Assembly (NCBI GenBank): GCA_051251595.1
Contig: JBPOFA010000001.1
Span: forward strand, 124,001-188,000
Reading direction: 5' to 3'
Length of the DNA: 64,000 nucleotides
DNA from: NORP110 sp051251595
GTDB lineage: Bacteria > Pseudomonadota > Alphaproteobacteria > Rhodobacterales > Rhodobacteraceae
A program made the translations under genes and the position numbers. Below the pieces are notes generated by a model. The model had not been told where the DNA came from and searched no databases. It saw only the letters and a program-made list of their open reading frames with translations. Of the stretch, positions 17,015 to 25,711 are shown piece by piece. Positions within the stretch are counted from its first letter, which is position 1. Each line of letters begins with the position of its first letter.

Positions 17015-18951
17015 CCGCCGGTCAATGCCTTTGACAGGCTAAAGGGGACCGGTTCACCAGAGAGCCGCGCGCGATAGACGGGCAGCGATTCCATCACCCG
17101 CATCACGTAATTCCGTGTCTCTCGAAAGGGGATATGTTCGATCCAATCGACCGCATGTTCCGTAGAACGGCGCGGGTTGCCATAGAGTTCCGCCCATTTC
17201 AGCGGGCGGCTTGGCCCGGCATTATATCCCGCAGCGACGAACGGATAATAGGCTCCAAGATCATCAATCAATTCTTCCAGATAAGCGGACCCCAATGTGG
17301 CATTGTATTTCGGGTCGGCGGTCAGCCGTTCGAGGCTGTATTTCACGCCCACCTTCTTGGCCATTGCCTTGGCGGTGCGAGGCATCAGCTGCATCAAGCC
17401 GCGTGCACCGACGCCGCTTTTAGCCGCTGGATAAAACTCACTTTCCCGACGAGCGATGGACAGCGCAAGCTCTTCCGGCACGGGCAGCTTGGCGTCGATA
17501 AGATCCGTTACCGGAAAATAGGCCCGCATCAAGACATCACCATCGCGCGCCGAATATTTGGCCAGGTACAAAGCCGCGAAAGGTTCTTCCAGCTCTAACG
17601 CAACTTGGGCCAAAGTGCCCCGTTCTTCCAGTGTTAGGGTCTCTGCCAGATGACGCGTGAAGCGCGTGAACTGCAAAGGATAGCCTGCTTTTTGAAACAA
17701 CAGAGCAGCCTGAAAGACCGTCGAATTGCGAAATTCTGACGCGGCCAAATCAGGATAAACTTCCCGCCCGGCCAGTGCTGTGTCCATGGGAAGATCTACC
17801 TTTTCAGCGGCAAGCTGCCCGTAGAAACTGGTCTGAAACTCTGCGCCGAATTCGTAAGAAACCTGGGCAGACTCATGATCCCCCAAAGCGTCATAGGCGC
17901 GGCCTTCCCAATATCCCGCACGCCCTAAACTGATCGGTGAATTCACCGCGCGCCGGAAGGCCTGGAAATGGGTCAGCGCTGTTTTCGGATCATTCAGATC
18001 GGACAACGCAATGTAGCCAGCCAACCATTCCAAATCTGAATAGTCATCCCCGCTTGTCAAAAAATGGCGGCTTGCCAGTCGATAAGCTTGCTTTGCCTTG
18101 CCATCCCGCATCAGTTGCCGGGCGTAACTGCGCCGCTTATCCGCCCATTTTTCCGGCTTTCCCAACGCTTCTGCAGACGTGCTCCGCCCCATCATCAGGG
18201 CAATCGCATCATCTTGACGCTTCTTTTTGACCCGCCACTGGAACCTTGCATAGGCAAGGCCCGGATCGTCTTTCAGATTTGCTGGGACCGCTGCAATTAA
18301 CCCATCCACGCCATTTGATTGCGTGATCAGTGCGATCCGCGCATCCGACAAAGCACGATGGCCACCGCTGACAACCTTGTTCATCCGTCGCGCATCTTCG
18401 ACATTTCCTTGCCACAAGAGCATGTCGATTCGATCGTTGTGATAGGGGGCCAATAGCGATCCATATCGTGCCAGATAGGCTTCCTCTGTCCCCGGGCTCA
18501 TCACAGTTGTTTTCCACGCACGGATCAGTTCCGCATCAGCCTTTTTGGCATTTCCCTTGGCGCGATACGCATCCGCCAGCCGGGCCGAACCTGCCCCAGT
18601 GCGCGGCGCCTGTTCCGCGAAATAGCCAAGCACGACATCCGGATCTGCATTTTTCGGGATATTGTTTTCACCACTTGTGCGCAGCAACGGCAGACCGGGC
18701 CAATCGGGCAATCTGTCGAGAAAAGCCAGATATTCGTCAAAACTGCCGTTCCCGGCGCGCAACTTGTACCACTCAACGATGTCCAACCCGACCTGCCCTG
18801 CAGGTCTTGCCGCCTTAGCGGCATCATCCCAATCCTGGGACACAACATATTTCATCGCCGATGAAAGCGCCGAAGCGGCCTTTTGGTCTTGCGCAGACGC
18901 CGTTCCAAAGCCAAGACTTAATGCACAGAATGCAAACAAGATCCGTATCAT
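17011..18951 (-). CDS. Soluble lytic murein transglycosylase
   Basis: 646-residue periplasmic Slt70-like enzyme that cleaves peptidoglycan glycan strands to 1,6-anhydro products. It has an N-terminal signal peptide ending near ASAQ, a long alpha-helical superhelix over the first ~470 residues, and a C-terminal SLT domain. The domain holds the catalytic Glu in IARRESEFYP, then SGVGARGLMQLMP and AAGYNAGPSR, all diagnostic. Divergent from dapA, with a palindrome between them. It could take part in cell-wall turnover with the class A PBP and NlpC/P60 enzymes elsewhere in the window. Confidence 0.95.
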   Translation of the reverse strand: MIRILFAFCALSLGFGTASAQDQKAASALSSAMKYVVSQDWDDAAKAARPAGQVGLDIVEWYKLRAGNGSFDEYLAFLDRLPDWPGLPLLRTSGENNIPKNADPDVVLGYFAEQAPRTGAGSARLADAYRAKGNAKKADAELIRAWKTTVMSPGTEEAYLARYGSLLAPYHNDRIDMLLWQGNVEDARRMNKVVSGGHRALSDARIALITQSNGVDGLIAAVPANLKDDPGLAYARFQWRVKKKRQDDAIALMMGRSTSAEALGKPEKWADKRRSYARQLMRDGKAKQAYRLASRHFLTSGDDYSDLEWLAGYIALSDLNDPKTALTHFQAFRRAVNSPISLGRAGYWEGRAYDALGDHESAQVSYEFGAEFQTSFYGQLAAEKVDLPMDTALAGREVYPDLAASEFRNSTVFQAALLFQKAGYPLQFTRFTRHLAETLTLEERGTLAQVALELEEPFAALYLAKYSARDGDVLMRAYFPVTDLIDAKLPVPEELALSIARRESEFYPAAKSGVGARGLMQLMPRTAKAMAKKVGVKYSLERLTADPKYNATLGSAYLEELIDDLGAYYPFVAAGYNAGPSRPLKWAELYGNPRRSTEHAVDWIEHIPFRETRNYVMRVMESLPVYRARLSGEPVPFSLSKALTGG

Positions 18952-19001
18952 AGTATCAGTCAGCCTCTTGTTATCGCAGCAAATCGAACCCTATCCCAGC
19001 A

Positions 19002-19023
19002 ATTGTGTATCGCAATACACAAT
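19002..19023. promoter_or_regulatory. Perfect palindrome between slt and dapA
   Basis: ATTGTGTAT-CGCA-ATACACAAT, a 9-bp perfect inverted repeat with a four-base spacer, midway in the 157-bp divergent promoter region. The form (TGTAT-N4-ATACA) is that of a dimeric repressor operator, for instance GntR type; it is too far from either stop to be a terminator and has no T-run. Regulator unknown. Confidence 0.5.
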
Positions 19024-19108
19024 CATGGCATTCTGTTTAAAATAGGGCTAACAACCGCATCGTCCACAATTGGATGATTCAAAACCAAACTTTAAAGGAG
19101 CGCATACT

Positions 19109-19984
19109 ATGATCAATGGGTCCATTCCAGCCCTGGTGACCCCGTTTAAGAACGGTGAACTGGATCTAGATACGCTCAAATCATTGGTTGAGTGGCATAT
19201 CGAACAAGGCAGCAATGCGCTGGCCCCCGTTGGCACAACCGGCGAAAGCCCGACGCTTAGCCATGACGAACACAAGATTGTCGTTGAAACCGTTGTAAAA
19301 ACGGTCGCAGGGCGCATTCCAGTGATAGCTGGTGCAGGTTCGAACAACACCGCCGAGGCAATCCACCTGATGCAACATGCCGCACAGGTTGGTGCAGATG
19401 CAGCGCTCGTCGTGACACCTTATTACAACAAACCCACCCAGGACGGCCTGATCGCCCATTTCACCGCCCTGCATGAATGCGCCGACTTGCCGATCATCAT
19501 CTACAATATCCCACCCCGCTCTGTGATCGACATGACACCTGAAACCATGGGTGAGCTGGCCAAGCTGCCGCGGATCATTGGCGTAAAGGATGCAACCGGC
19601 GACGTATCAAGGGCGTCCCTGCAACGTGAAACCTGCGGCAAAGACTTCATCCAACTGTCTGGAGAGGACGCATCGGCCATCGGCTTTAACGCTCAGGGCG
19701 GCGTCGGTGCGATTTCGGTGACAGCCAACGTGGCCCCCAAGCTTTGCGCAGAGTTCCAGGCCGCGACCTTGGCCGGCGACTATGCCTTGGCTTTGGAATA
19801 TCAGGACCGTCTGATGCCGCTGCACACGGCGATCTTCCTGGAACCCGGCCTGGTTGGGGCGAAATACGGCGCCTCTCTGCTAGGGAAATGCAGCGAAGAA
19901 GTGCGTTTGCCGCTGGTTGGCCTCTCTGATGGCACAAAGCAAAAAATCCGCGCCGCGATGGTACACGCCGGGCTGATTAATTAG
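19109..19984 (+). CDS. dapA: 4-hydroxy-tetrahydrodipicolinate synthase
   Basis: 291-residue class I aldolase that condenses pyruvate with aspartate semialdehyde, the first committed step of lysine and meso-diaminopimelate synthesis. The Schiff-base Lys lies in IIGVKDATGD, the pyruvate-binding GTTGESPTL is near residue 45, and VTPYYNKPTQDG and YNIPPRS supply the other active-site residues. The start at 19109 has AAAGGAG ahead. asd, which makes its substrate, lies far away in this window at 60283-61305, so the pathway is not in one operon here. Confidence 0.97.
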   Translation: MINGSIPALVTPFKNGELDLDTLKSLVEWHIEQGSNALAPVGTTGESPTLSHDEHKIVVETVVKTVAGRIPVIAGAGSNNTAEAIHLMQHAAQVGADAALVVTPYYNKPTQDGLIAHFTALHECADLPIIIYNIPPRSVIDMTPETMGELAKLPRIIGVKDATGDVSRASLQRETCGKDFIQLSGEDASAIGFNAQGGVGAISVTANVAPKLCAEFQAATLAGDYALALEYQDRLMPLHTAIFLEPGLVGAKYGASLLGKCSEEVRLPLVGLSDGTKQKIRAAMVHAGLIN

Positions 19985-20072
19985 GGTCTAATCAAGGGAA
20001 AAGGATCGATTCCGCGCGTCAGGCGTGGTTTCGACCAAGATGGTCGCCCACCATAAATTCATGGGGTGCAAG

Positions 20073-20579
20073 ATGCAAAACGCAAAAATTCACATGGTCT
20101 GCGGCATGACAGGCGCAGGCAAATCGACCTATTCCGAAAAGCTGCGCACAGAGCTTGGCGGCGTGCGGTTTTCCATTGATGAATGGAACGCACGCCTATT
20201 CTTTGTGGATCGCAGCCCAACATCTGATTTCAATTGGTTTTACGAACGCGTCCAACGGTGCTGCGCTCAAATGCGGGAAGTATCCGAACAAATACTGGCT
20301 GTAGACATACCGGTCATATTTGATTGTGGGTTCACCAATCTCAAGGAACGAACGATTTTCTACGAGTGGGCCGCAGAACTTGGTCATGGCGTGGTGCTGC
20401 ACCACCTAGACGTCCCGATGGAGCTTTGCTGGCAACGCGTTCAGAAACGCAACGCAGAACGCGGAGAGACATTCGCCATGGAAGTCGATCGGGGCATGTT
20501 CGAATTTATGCAGAACATTTGGAGCGCCCCTGATGAAGCAGAGCTTGCCGAACACAACGGGATCGTGATTTCCAACTAG
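20073..20579 (+). CDS. Small P-loop kinase-like ATPase
   Basis: 168 residues with a Walker A loop GMTGAGKST near the N-terminus and FSIDEWNARLF behind it, followed by DCGFTNLKER and LDVPMELCWQRVQKRN, the lid region common to AAA_33/zeta-toxin/polynucleotide-kinase-like proteins. The substrate is unknown and no antitoxin partner is visible, so a toxin call is not supported. I chose ATG 20073 (GGGGTG upstream) over 20025 and 20061. It lies between dapA and smpB on the same strand, without overlap. Confidence 0.8.
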   Translation: MQNAKIHMVCGMTGAGKSTYSEKLRTELGGVRFSIDEWNARLFFVDRSPTSDFNWFYERVQRCCAQMREVSEQILAVDIPVIFDCGFTNLKERTIFYEWAAELGHGVVLHHLDVPMELCWQRVQKRNAERGETFAMEVDRGMFEFMQNIWSAPDEAELAEHNGIVISN

Positions 20580-20636
20580 CTTTGCAACGCTTCCGGGCTT
20601 GGCCAAAACGACCAGACCCCCTATATGGGTGCGATC

Positions 20637-21110
20637 ATGGCAAAAGATTCTGACCCAAATTACAAAGTCGTCGCTGAAAACAGACGCGCCCGCTACGATT
20701 ATGCAATCGAGAGCGATATTGAATGCGGCATTCAGTTGATGGGGTCCGAAGTCAAATCCATGCGCGTCGGTCAGACCAACATCGCCGAAAGCTATGCCGC
20801 CGTTGAGGATGGCGAGCTTTGGTTGGTGAACAGCTATATCGCACCCTATGAGCCTGCCAAGACCTGGGGTCATCAGGAACGGCGTAGACGCAAATTATTA
20901 GTGTCTAGAAAAGAGCTTTCGAAGCTTTGGCAAGCTGCGTCTCGTCAGGGCATGACATTGGTTCCGTTGGTTATGTATTTCAATCACCGCGGCATGGCCA
21001 AGATCAAAATCGGCATCGGCAAAGGTAAAAAGGCGCATGACAAACGCGCTACGGAACAAAAGCGCGATTGGCAGCGCCAAAAAGGCCGGCTGCTCCGTCA
21101 AAACAGCTAA
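20637..21110 (+). CDS. smpB: SsrA-binding protein SmpB
   Basis: 157-residue tmRNA-binding protein for trans-translation rescue of stalled ribosomes. Motifs: NRRARYDYAIE, GSEVKSMRVGQTNIAESYA, the basic stretch RERRRRKLL-like (QERRRRKLL), and a Lys/Arg-rich tail GKGKKAHDKR. The tmRNA gene itself is not evident nearby. ATG 20637 fits the family start; an ATG at 20625 adds four residues and no strong SD is seen for either. Confidence 0.96.
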   Translation: MAKDSDPNYKVVAENRRARYDYAIESDIECGIQLMGSEVKSMRVGQTNIAESYAAVEDGELWLVNSYIAPYEPAKTWGHQERRRRKLLVSRKELSKLWQAASRQGMTLVPLVMYFNHRGMAKIKIGIGKGKKAHDKRATEQKRDWQRQKGRLLRQNS

Positions 21111-21235
21111 GCGCCCGCCGAAAAAGTAACGAAAGATTGAACGCACAGTTTTTCTTGCTATCGTCCCGTCGACGGTGGCGAATGGATTTTCCATCGTATT
21201 TTGATTTTTTGTGAACTGGTAAGAGGGCTAACACT

Positions 21236-21529
21236 ATGGAAGAACTCATTATTCAACTGATTTCAGGGGCCGTTGGCGGCAACATTGCAGGGGCGGCGAT
21301 GAAAGATCGCAGTCTTGGCACGCTTGGGAATTCAATCGCCGGATTGGTCGGCGGCGGTCTAGGCGGTCAGATTCTGGGCGCATTGATGGGCGGCGGCGGT
21401 GCTGCGGCAGCTGATGCAGCGGCCGGATTGGATATCGGCGCTATTGTTGGTCAGGTGGCATCTGGTGGTGTCGGTGGCGGTATCGTCATGGTTATTGTTG
21501 GCATCGTCAAAAATATGATGGCCAAATAA
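21236..21529 (+). CDS. Small glycine-rich (glycine-zipper-like) membrane protein
   Basis: 97 residues: short amphipathic start MEELIIQLISGAVGGNIAG, then long Gly/Ala-rich segments (GLVGGGLGGQILGALMGGGG, and VASGGVGGGIVMVIVGIV) likely to pack as a membrane hairpin. It has a good length-to-composition match with small conserved proteins often labelled only as hypothetical. Function unknown. It is a single gene between smpB and sseA, followed by a stem-loop, so it seems to be its own transcription unit. Confidence 0.65.
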   Translation: MEELIIQLISGAVGGNIAGAAMKDRSLGTLGNSIAGLVGGGLGGQILGALMGGGGAAAADAAAGLDIGAIVGQVASGGVGGGIVMVIVGIVKNMMAK

Positions 21530-21538
21530 GATAACGGT

Positions 21539-21564
21539 GTCAGGTGCTCATTTGGGCACCTGAC
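21539..21564 (+). terminator. Stem-loop after the glycine-rich gene
   Basis: GTCAGGTGC-TCATTTGG-GCACCTGAC is a perfect 9-bp stem with an eight-base loop starting ten bases after the TAA. There is no T-run, so it may be a transcript-end stabiliser or a weak terminator rather than a strong intrinsic terminator. Confidence 0.55.
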
Positions 21565-21621
21565 CCTTGCAAGCAATGCTCCTGCTCGTTAGTGACAAAT
21601 TGACGAATCCCTGGGGGCAAT

Positions 21622-22479
21622 ATGCTGGACAGCGATCCAAAAACTTTGGTTTCTACAGACTGGCTGTTCGGCCAGATGGAAAATCCCAATCTCAGAATCA
21701 TTGACGCATCTTGGTATTTGCCCGCCATGCAACGGGACCCCTATGCGGAATATCTGGAACACCACATTCCAGGGGCAGTCTTTTTCGACATTGACGATAT
21801 TTCCGACCCAGACTCGGATCTGCCGCATATGGCCCCGCCGATGGAGCTGTTTGTCAGCCGCATGCGCGCCCTTGGAATTGGGAACGCCCATCAAATCGTC
21901 GTCTATGACGGGGCCGGGCTGTTTTCAGCTGCGCGGGTTTGGTGGCTGTTCCGGCTGATGGGCATTGAAAACATCGCCGTGCTGGACGGTGGATTGCCCA
22001 AATGGCAGGCCGAAGGGCGTCCCACGACGCAAGATTTGCCAGACTATGCCCGCACACATCTATCCGTCCGCTATCAATCTGATCACGTAGAGACCTGTGA
22101 CGCGATCCGGGCTTACGCCGAAAACGGTGCGCGGCAAATCGTCGATGCCCGTGCGAGCGCGCGGTTCAAAGGTGAACAACCGGAACCACGGGCAGGAATG
22201 CGGTCTGGCCATATTCCAGGCTCTAAGAACGTGTTTTTCCAGGATCTTCTTGACCCTGACAAAACCATGAAGCCGACAGAGAACTTACAACAGGTCTTTC
22301 GCCAAGCCGGCGTGGATCTGGACAAGCCGATTGCGACAAGTTGCGGTTCTGGCGTAACGGCCGCAGTGCTCAGCCTTGCACTGGAAAGGCTCGGCCACCG
22401 CAATCACAGCCTTTATGATGGGTCCTGGTCCGAATGGGGTCAGATGGACGGACCTGAAATTCAAACTGGGGAAGCATGA
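21622..22479 (+). CDS. sseA: Thiosulfate/3-mercaptopyruvate sulfurtransferase
   Basis: 285 residues with two rhodanese domains; the second carries the catalytic Cys in TSCGSGVTA, the loop form typical of mercaptopyruvate sulfurtransferases. Likely transfers sulfur from 3-mercaptopyruvate to cyanide or thiol acceptors. The start GTG/ATG context is ATG 21622 behind GGGGGC. It stops one base before the start of the aminotransferase gene (22481), so the two genes form an operon; the aminotransferase could supply the keto acid, though this is inference. Confidence 0.93.
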   Translation: MLDSDPKTLVSTDWLFGQMENPNLRIIDASWYLPAMQRDPYAEYLEHHIPGAVFFDIDDISDPDSDLPHMAPPMELFVSRMRALGIGNAHQIVVYDGAGLFSAARVWWLFRLMGIENIAVLDGGLPKWQAEGRPTTQDLPDYARTHLSVRYQSDHVETCDAIRAYAENGARQIVDARASARFKGEQPEPRAGMRSGHIPGSKNVFFQDLLDPDKTMKPTENLQQVFRQAGVDLDKPIATSCGSGVTAAVLSLALERLGHRNHSLYDGSWSEWGQMDGPEIQTGEA

Positions 22480-22480
22480 C

Positions 22481-23665
22481 ATGCTGACAAATTTGCAAGC
22501 GCAACCAACCGACAAAATCCTGGAACTGATGCAGCTGTTTCGCGACGATCCTCGCGAAAACAAAGTTGATCTGGGTGTTGGTGTCTACAAAAACGCAGAG
22601 GGCGTTACGCCCGTCATGCGGGCCATCAAAGCGGCGGAAAAAGAGCTTTGGGAAACGCAAACGACCAAGGCCTATACCGGTCTGGCGGGCGACCCTGAAT
22701 ATGCCAAGGCGCTTGGCAATCTGATTCTTGATGGTGCTGTTGAAACCGACCGGATCAGCGCCGTAGCGACGCCCGGCGGGACCGGCGCAATCCGTCAAGC
22801 GCTCGAGCTGATCAAATTGGCCGCGCCCGACGCCACCGTCTGGTTGTCTGCCCCGACATGGCCAAACCACCCGTCCATCATCCGGTATCTGGGCATGAAA
22901 ATGTCAGAGTACCGCTATTTCGACAATGCCACACGCGATGTCGATTTTGACGGCATGAAAGAAGACCTTAAAGCGGTCAAGGCCGGTGACGTTGTCCTTT
23001 TGCACGGGTGCTGTCACAATCCTACAGGCGCAAATTTGACACTGGAGCAGTGGCAAGAGGTGGCAAATTTGCTGGCCCATAACGGCGCTATTCCATTGAT
23101 TGACATCGCTTATCAGGGCTTTGGCGATGGCCTGGTCGAAGACGCCACCCCCACCCGCTATCTGGCGGCGAACCTGCCAGAGGTGTTGATTGCCGCAAGC
23201 TGTTCCAAAAACTTCGGGATTTACCGAGAGCGGACAGGGTTGCTGATGGCGATTGCGCCGACGGCCGCAACCAAACCTGTTACCCAGGGAACCCTGGCGT
23301 TTTTGAACCGCCAAAACTATTCCTTCCCCCCGGATCACGGCGCACGTTTGGTCACGATGATCCTGAACTCGCCAACGCTGCGGGAGAACTGGCAAACCGA
23401 ACTGGAAGAAACGCGTCTGGGCATGCTGACCCTGCGACAGCATCTGGCACAGGAGTTGCGGGAACGTACGAATTCTGATCGGTTTGATTTCATTGCCCGT
23501 CATCGCGGGATGTTTTCGCGTATCGGCGCAACTCCGGAACAGGTTTTGGCCATGCGCGAAAGCCACGGCATCTACATGGTGGGCGACAGCCGCTTGAACA
23601 TCGCAGGTCTGAACGCGCAGTCGGTGCCTATCCTTGCTGAAGCGATTGTTGCGGCAGGGGTCTAA
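22481..23665 (+). CDS. Aromatic/aspartate aminotransferase (class I)
   Basis: 394 residues of the aspartate/tyrosine aminotransferase subgroup I: HGCCHNPTGANLT, DIAYQGFG, and SCSKNFGIYRERTG, where the Lys binds PLP and the Arg contacts substrate. Could be TyrB or AspC; sequence alone does not separate them. ATG 22481 sits just after the sseA stop, with GGGGAAG before it. Followed by a bidirectional terminator. Confidence 0.94.
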   Translation: MLTNLQAQPTDKILELMQLFRDDPRENKVDLGVGVYKNAEGVTPVMRAIKAAEKELWETQTTKAYTGLAGDPEYAKALGNLILDGAVETDRISAVATPGGTGAIRQALELIKLAAPDATVWLSAPTWPNHPSIIRYLGMKMSEYRYFDNATRDVDFDGMKEDLKAVKAGDVVLLHGCCHNPTGANLTLEQWQEVANLLAHNGAIPLIDIAYQGFGDGLVEDATPTRYLAANLPEVLIAASCSKNFGIYRERTGLLMAIAPTAATKPVTQGTLAFLNRQNYSFPPDHGARLVTMILNSPTLRENWQTELEETRLGMLTLRQHLAQELRERTNSDRFDFIARHRGMFSRIGATPEQVLAMRESHGIYMVGDSRLNIAGLNAQSVPILAEAIVAAGV

Positions 23666-23711
23666 CTCCCTGCGACAGTCCTCTTAACCTTCTAAGCAAT
23701 AGACAAAAATA

Positions 23712-23735
23712 TACCCGGACGTTTCCGCCCGGGTA
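23712..23735. terminator. Bidirectional intrinsic terminator
   Basis: TACCCGG and CCGGGTA form a 7-bp stem around a ten-base loop. CATTTTTT follows on the plus strand and ATATTTTTG on the minus strand, so it can end transcription of both the aminotransferase and the convergent amtB operon. Confidence 0.85.
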
Positions 23736-23757
23736 CATTTTTTAGAGTGTTGGAAAT

Positions 23758-25080
23758 TTAGCCTTTAGAGAACTCTGGGTAAGCTTCCATACCCAGCTCT
23801 GCCATGTCGAGGCCCATGATTTCGTCTTCTTCCGAAACCCGGATACCCATGAGAGCTTTCAGGATAAACCAGACAATCGCGGATGCGATGATAACGAAAG
23901 CAGCAACCACAACGATAGAGTAAAGCTGAACACCCAGAGACGCGTCAGGGTTGGTGAAGACCACGGCGATTGTGCCCCAGATACCAGCCATCAGGTGAAC
24001 CGGAATAGCACCAACAACATCGTCGATTTTCAGCTTGTCCAGGAATGGAACCGCAAAGACCACGATCACACCACCAACAGCACCGATCAGCGTCGCTTGA
24101 CCCAAACCAGGTGTCAGCGGTTCCGCGGTGATTGCAACCAAGCCTGCCAATGCGCCGTTCAGCACCATTGTAAGGTCAGGTTTCTTGTACATCAGCTGCG
24201 TCAAGAGCAGCGTTGCAACAGCACCACCAGCAGCAGCTGCGTTTGTGTTCGCAAAGATGCGGCTGATGTCAGCAACGTTACCGGCAGTGTCCATGTAAAG
24301 CTGTGAACCACCGTTAAAGCCAAACCAACCCAACCAAAGGATGAATGTACCCAAAGTCGCGAGTGGCAGGTTAGAACCCGGCATAGGTGTTGTTTTGCCG
24401 TCTTTGTACTTACCAATACGTGGTCCAAGGATCAGCGCGCCAGTCAAAGCAGCCCAGCCACCGACAGAGTGCACAACAGTAGAGCCCGCAAAGTCAAGGA
24501 AACCCATTCCGTCAAGGAAACCGCCGCCCCATTTCCATGAAGCTTGGATTGGGTAGATCAATGCCGTCAGAACGATGATGAAGATCAAGAAGGGCCACAG
24601 CTTGATACGTTCCGCCAGTGTACCTGAAACGATAGAAGCAGTCGTCGCACAGAACATCAGCTGAAAGAAGAAGTCCGATCCGACAGATGCATATGTCAGG
24701 TCTGTTTCTGTGTCCGCAAGGCCAACAGGCTCTAGCGAGGCAGGGCCGAACGCGCCCAGAATGCCATCAATCGACCAGCCATCGCCCGGATACATCAGGT
24801 TATAGCCGATCAGGTAGTAAAAGATCGCAGCAAGCGAAAACAGTGCCACGTTCTTGGTCAACTGCATGGTTACGTTTTTACCGCGAACAAGCCCGGCTTC
24901 GAGCATTGTAAATCCAGCGGCCATCCAAAATACCAGAAAACCTGCCACGAGGAACATGAAGGTTGTAAAGATATAGCCAATTTCGCCATTTGGCGGTGTT
25001 ACATCCGCCTCTTGGGCAAGTCCCATAACCGGCAGCGCGACGAGAGCGGCCACGATAGGAAGGGTTTTTGTAAGTCTCAT
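23758..25080 (-). CDS. amtB: Ammonium transporter AmtB
   Basis: 440-residue Amt/MEP/Rh-family ammonium channel. It has a cleavable signal peptide (MRLTKTLPIVAALVALPVMG) followed by about eleven membrane segments, and typical Amt motifs such as DFAGSTVVHSVGG and GAVGGVIVVFAVP. It carries ammonium across the inner membrane and is gated by GlnK. The start at 25080 has only a weak SD; the longer start at 25116 would not give a signal peptide. It follows glnK by 32 bp, the usual glnK-amtB order. Confidence 0.97.
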   Translation of the reverse strand: MRLTKTLPIVAALVALPVMGLAQEADVTPPNGEIGYIFTTFMFLVAGFLVFWMAAGFTMLEAGLVRGKNVTMQLTKNVALFSLAAIFYYLIGYNLMYPGDGWSIDGILGAFGPASLEPVGLADTETDLTYASVGSDFFFQLMFCATTASIVSGTLAERIKLWPFLIFIIVLTALIYPIQASWKWGGGFLDGMGFLDFAGSTVVHSVGGWAALTGALILGPRIGKYKDGKTTPMPGSNLPLATLGTFILWLGWFGFNGGSQLYMDTAGNVADISRIFANTNAAAAGGAVATLLLTQLMYKKPDLTMVLNGALAGLVAITAEPLTPGLGQATLIGAVGGVIVVFAVPFLDKLKIDDVVGAIPVHLMAGIWGTIAVVFTNPDASLGVQLYSIVVVAAFVIIASAIVWFILKALMGIRVSEEDEIMGLDMAELGMEAYPEFSKG

Positions 25081-25112
25081 GATTTGATTTTCCCTAAAGA
25101 TTTTTGCGCCGC

Positions 25113-25451
25113 TCACAGCGCGTCTTCGTTTGATTCACCGGTGCGGACCCGCACGGCGCTTTCCACATCCAAGACAAAGATCTTGCCGTCGCCGATCTTG
25201 TCGGTCTTGGCTGTGCTTGTGATGGTTTCGACAACTTGTTCTGCCATCGCTTCAGAAACGACGATTTCAAGTTTAACTTTTGGAACGAAGTTCACGGCAT
25301 ATTCAGCGCCGCGATAGATTTCAGTATGGCCGGATTGCGATCCAAAACCTTTGACTTCGGTGACCATCATTCCGCGGACGCCGATTGTGGTCAGCGCTTC
25401 ACGGACCTCCTCGAGCTTAAACGGTTTGATCGCTGCAATTATGAGTTTCAC
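25113..25451 (-). CDS. glnK: Nitrogen regulatory protein PII (GlnK)
   Basis: 112 residues, the exact usual PII length, starting with GTG at 25451 behind AAGGGG. The T-loop carries Tyr51 in YRGAEYAVNF, the uridylylation site, and GDGKIFVLDV is the ATP-binding end. It reports nitrogen status (2-oxoglutarate, ATP/ADP) and blocks AmtB when ammonium is high. Upstream are repeated TGCAC words (findings); a consensus sigma-54 promoter was looked for and not found. Confidence 0.96.
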   Translation of the reverse strand: MKLIIAAIKPFKLEEVREALTTIGVRGMMVTEVKGFGSQSGHTEIYRGAEYAVNFVPKVKLEIVVSEAMAEQVVETITSTAKTDKIGDGKIFVLDVESAVRVRTGESNEDAL

Positions 25452-25711
25452 ATTTTTCCCCTTCTCGCTTGCAGAATGAGCTGCACAAGTTTCATTGAGG
25501 GAAAAAAGCGCCGTTGCTGGCGGATAGACAAGGATTCGAGCGGTCAAGAATTGATGAAAAACCGAACAATTGCACATTTTTTGCACAAATGGCAAAACAT
25601 GCCTCTTTTTTGTGCGATAACTTTACGGGGATGTGACGCAGCTAAACTCTCCACATTCCTGATCCAAACCAGTATCGTAAGAAAAAAGAGCAGGAATTGG
25701 ATCCGAATCCG

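Noticed and set aside
20073..20579. Zeta-toxin or kinase toxin-antitoxin module
   Set aside because: Only P-loop similarity; no short partner gene with a typical antitoxin look, and flanks are dapA and smpB.
25452..25620. Sigma-54 (GG-N10-GC) promoter before glnK
   Set aside because: A GGCATG...TGCC segment has the wrong spacing; no match found on either reading.
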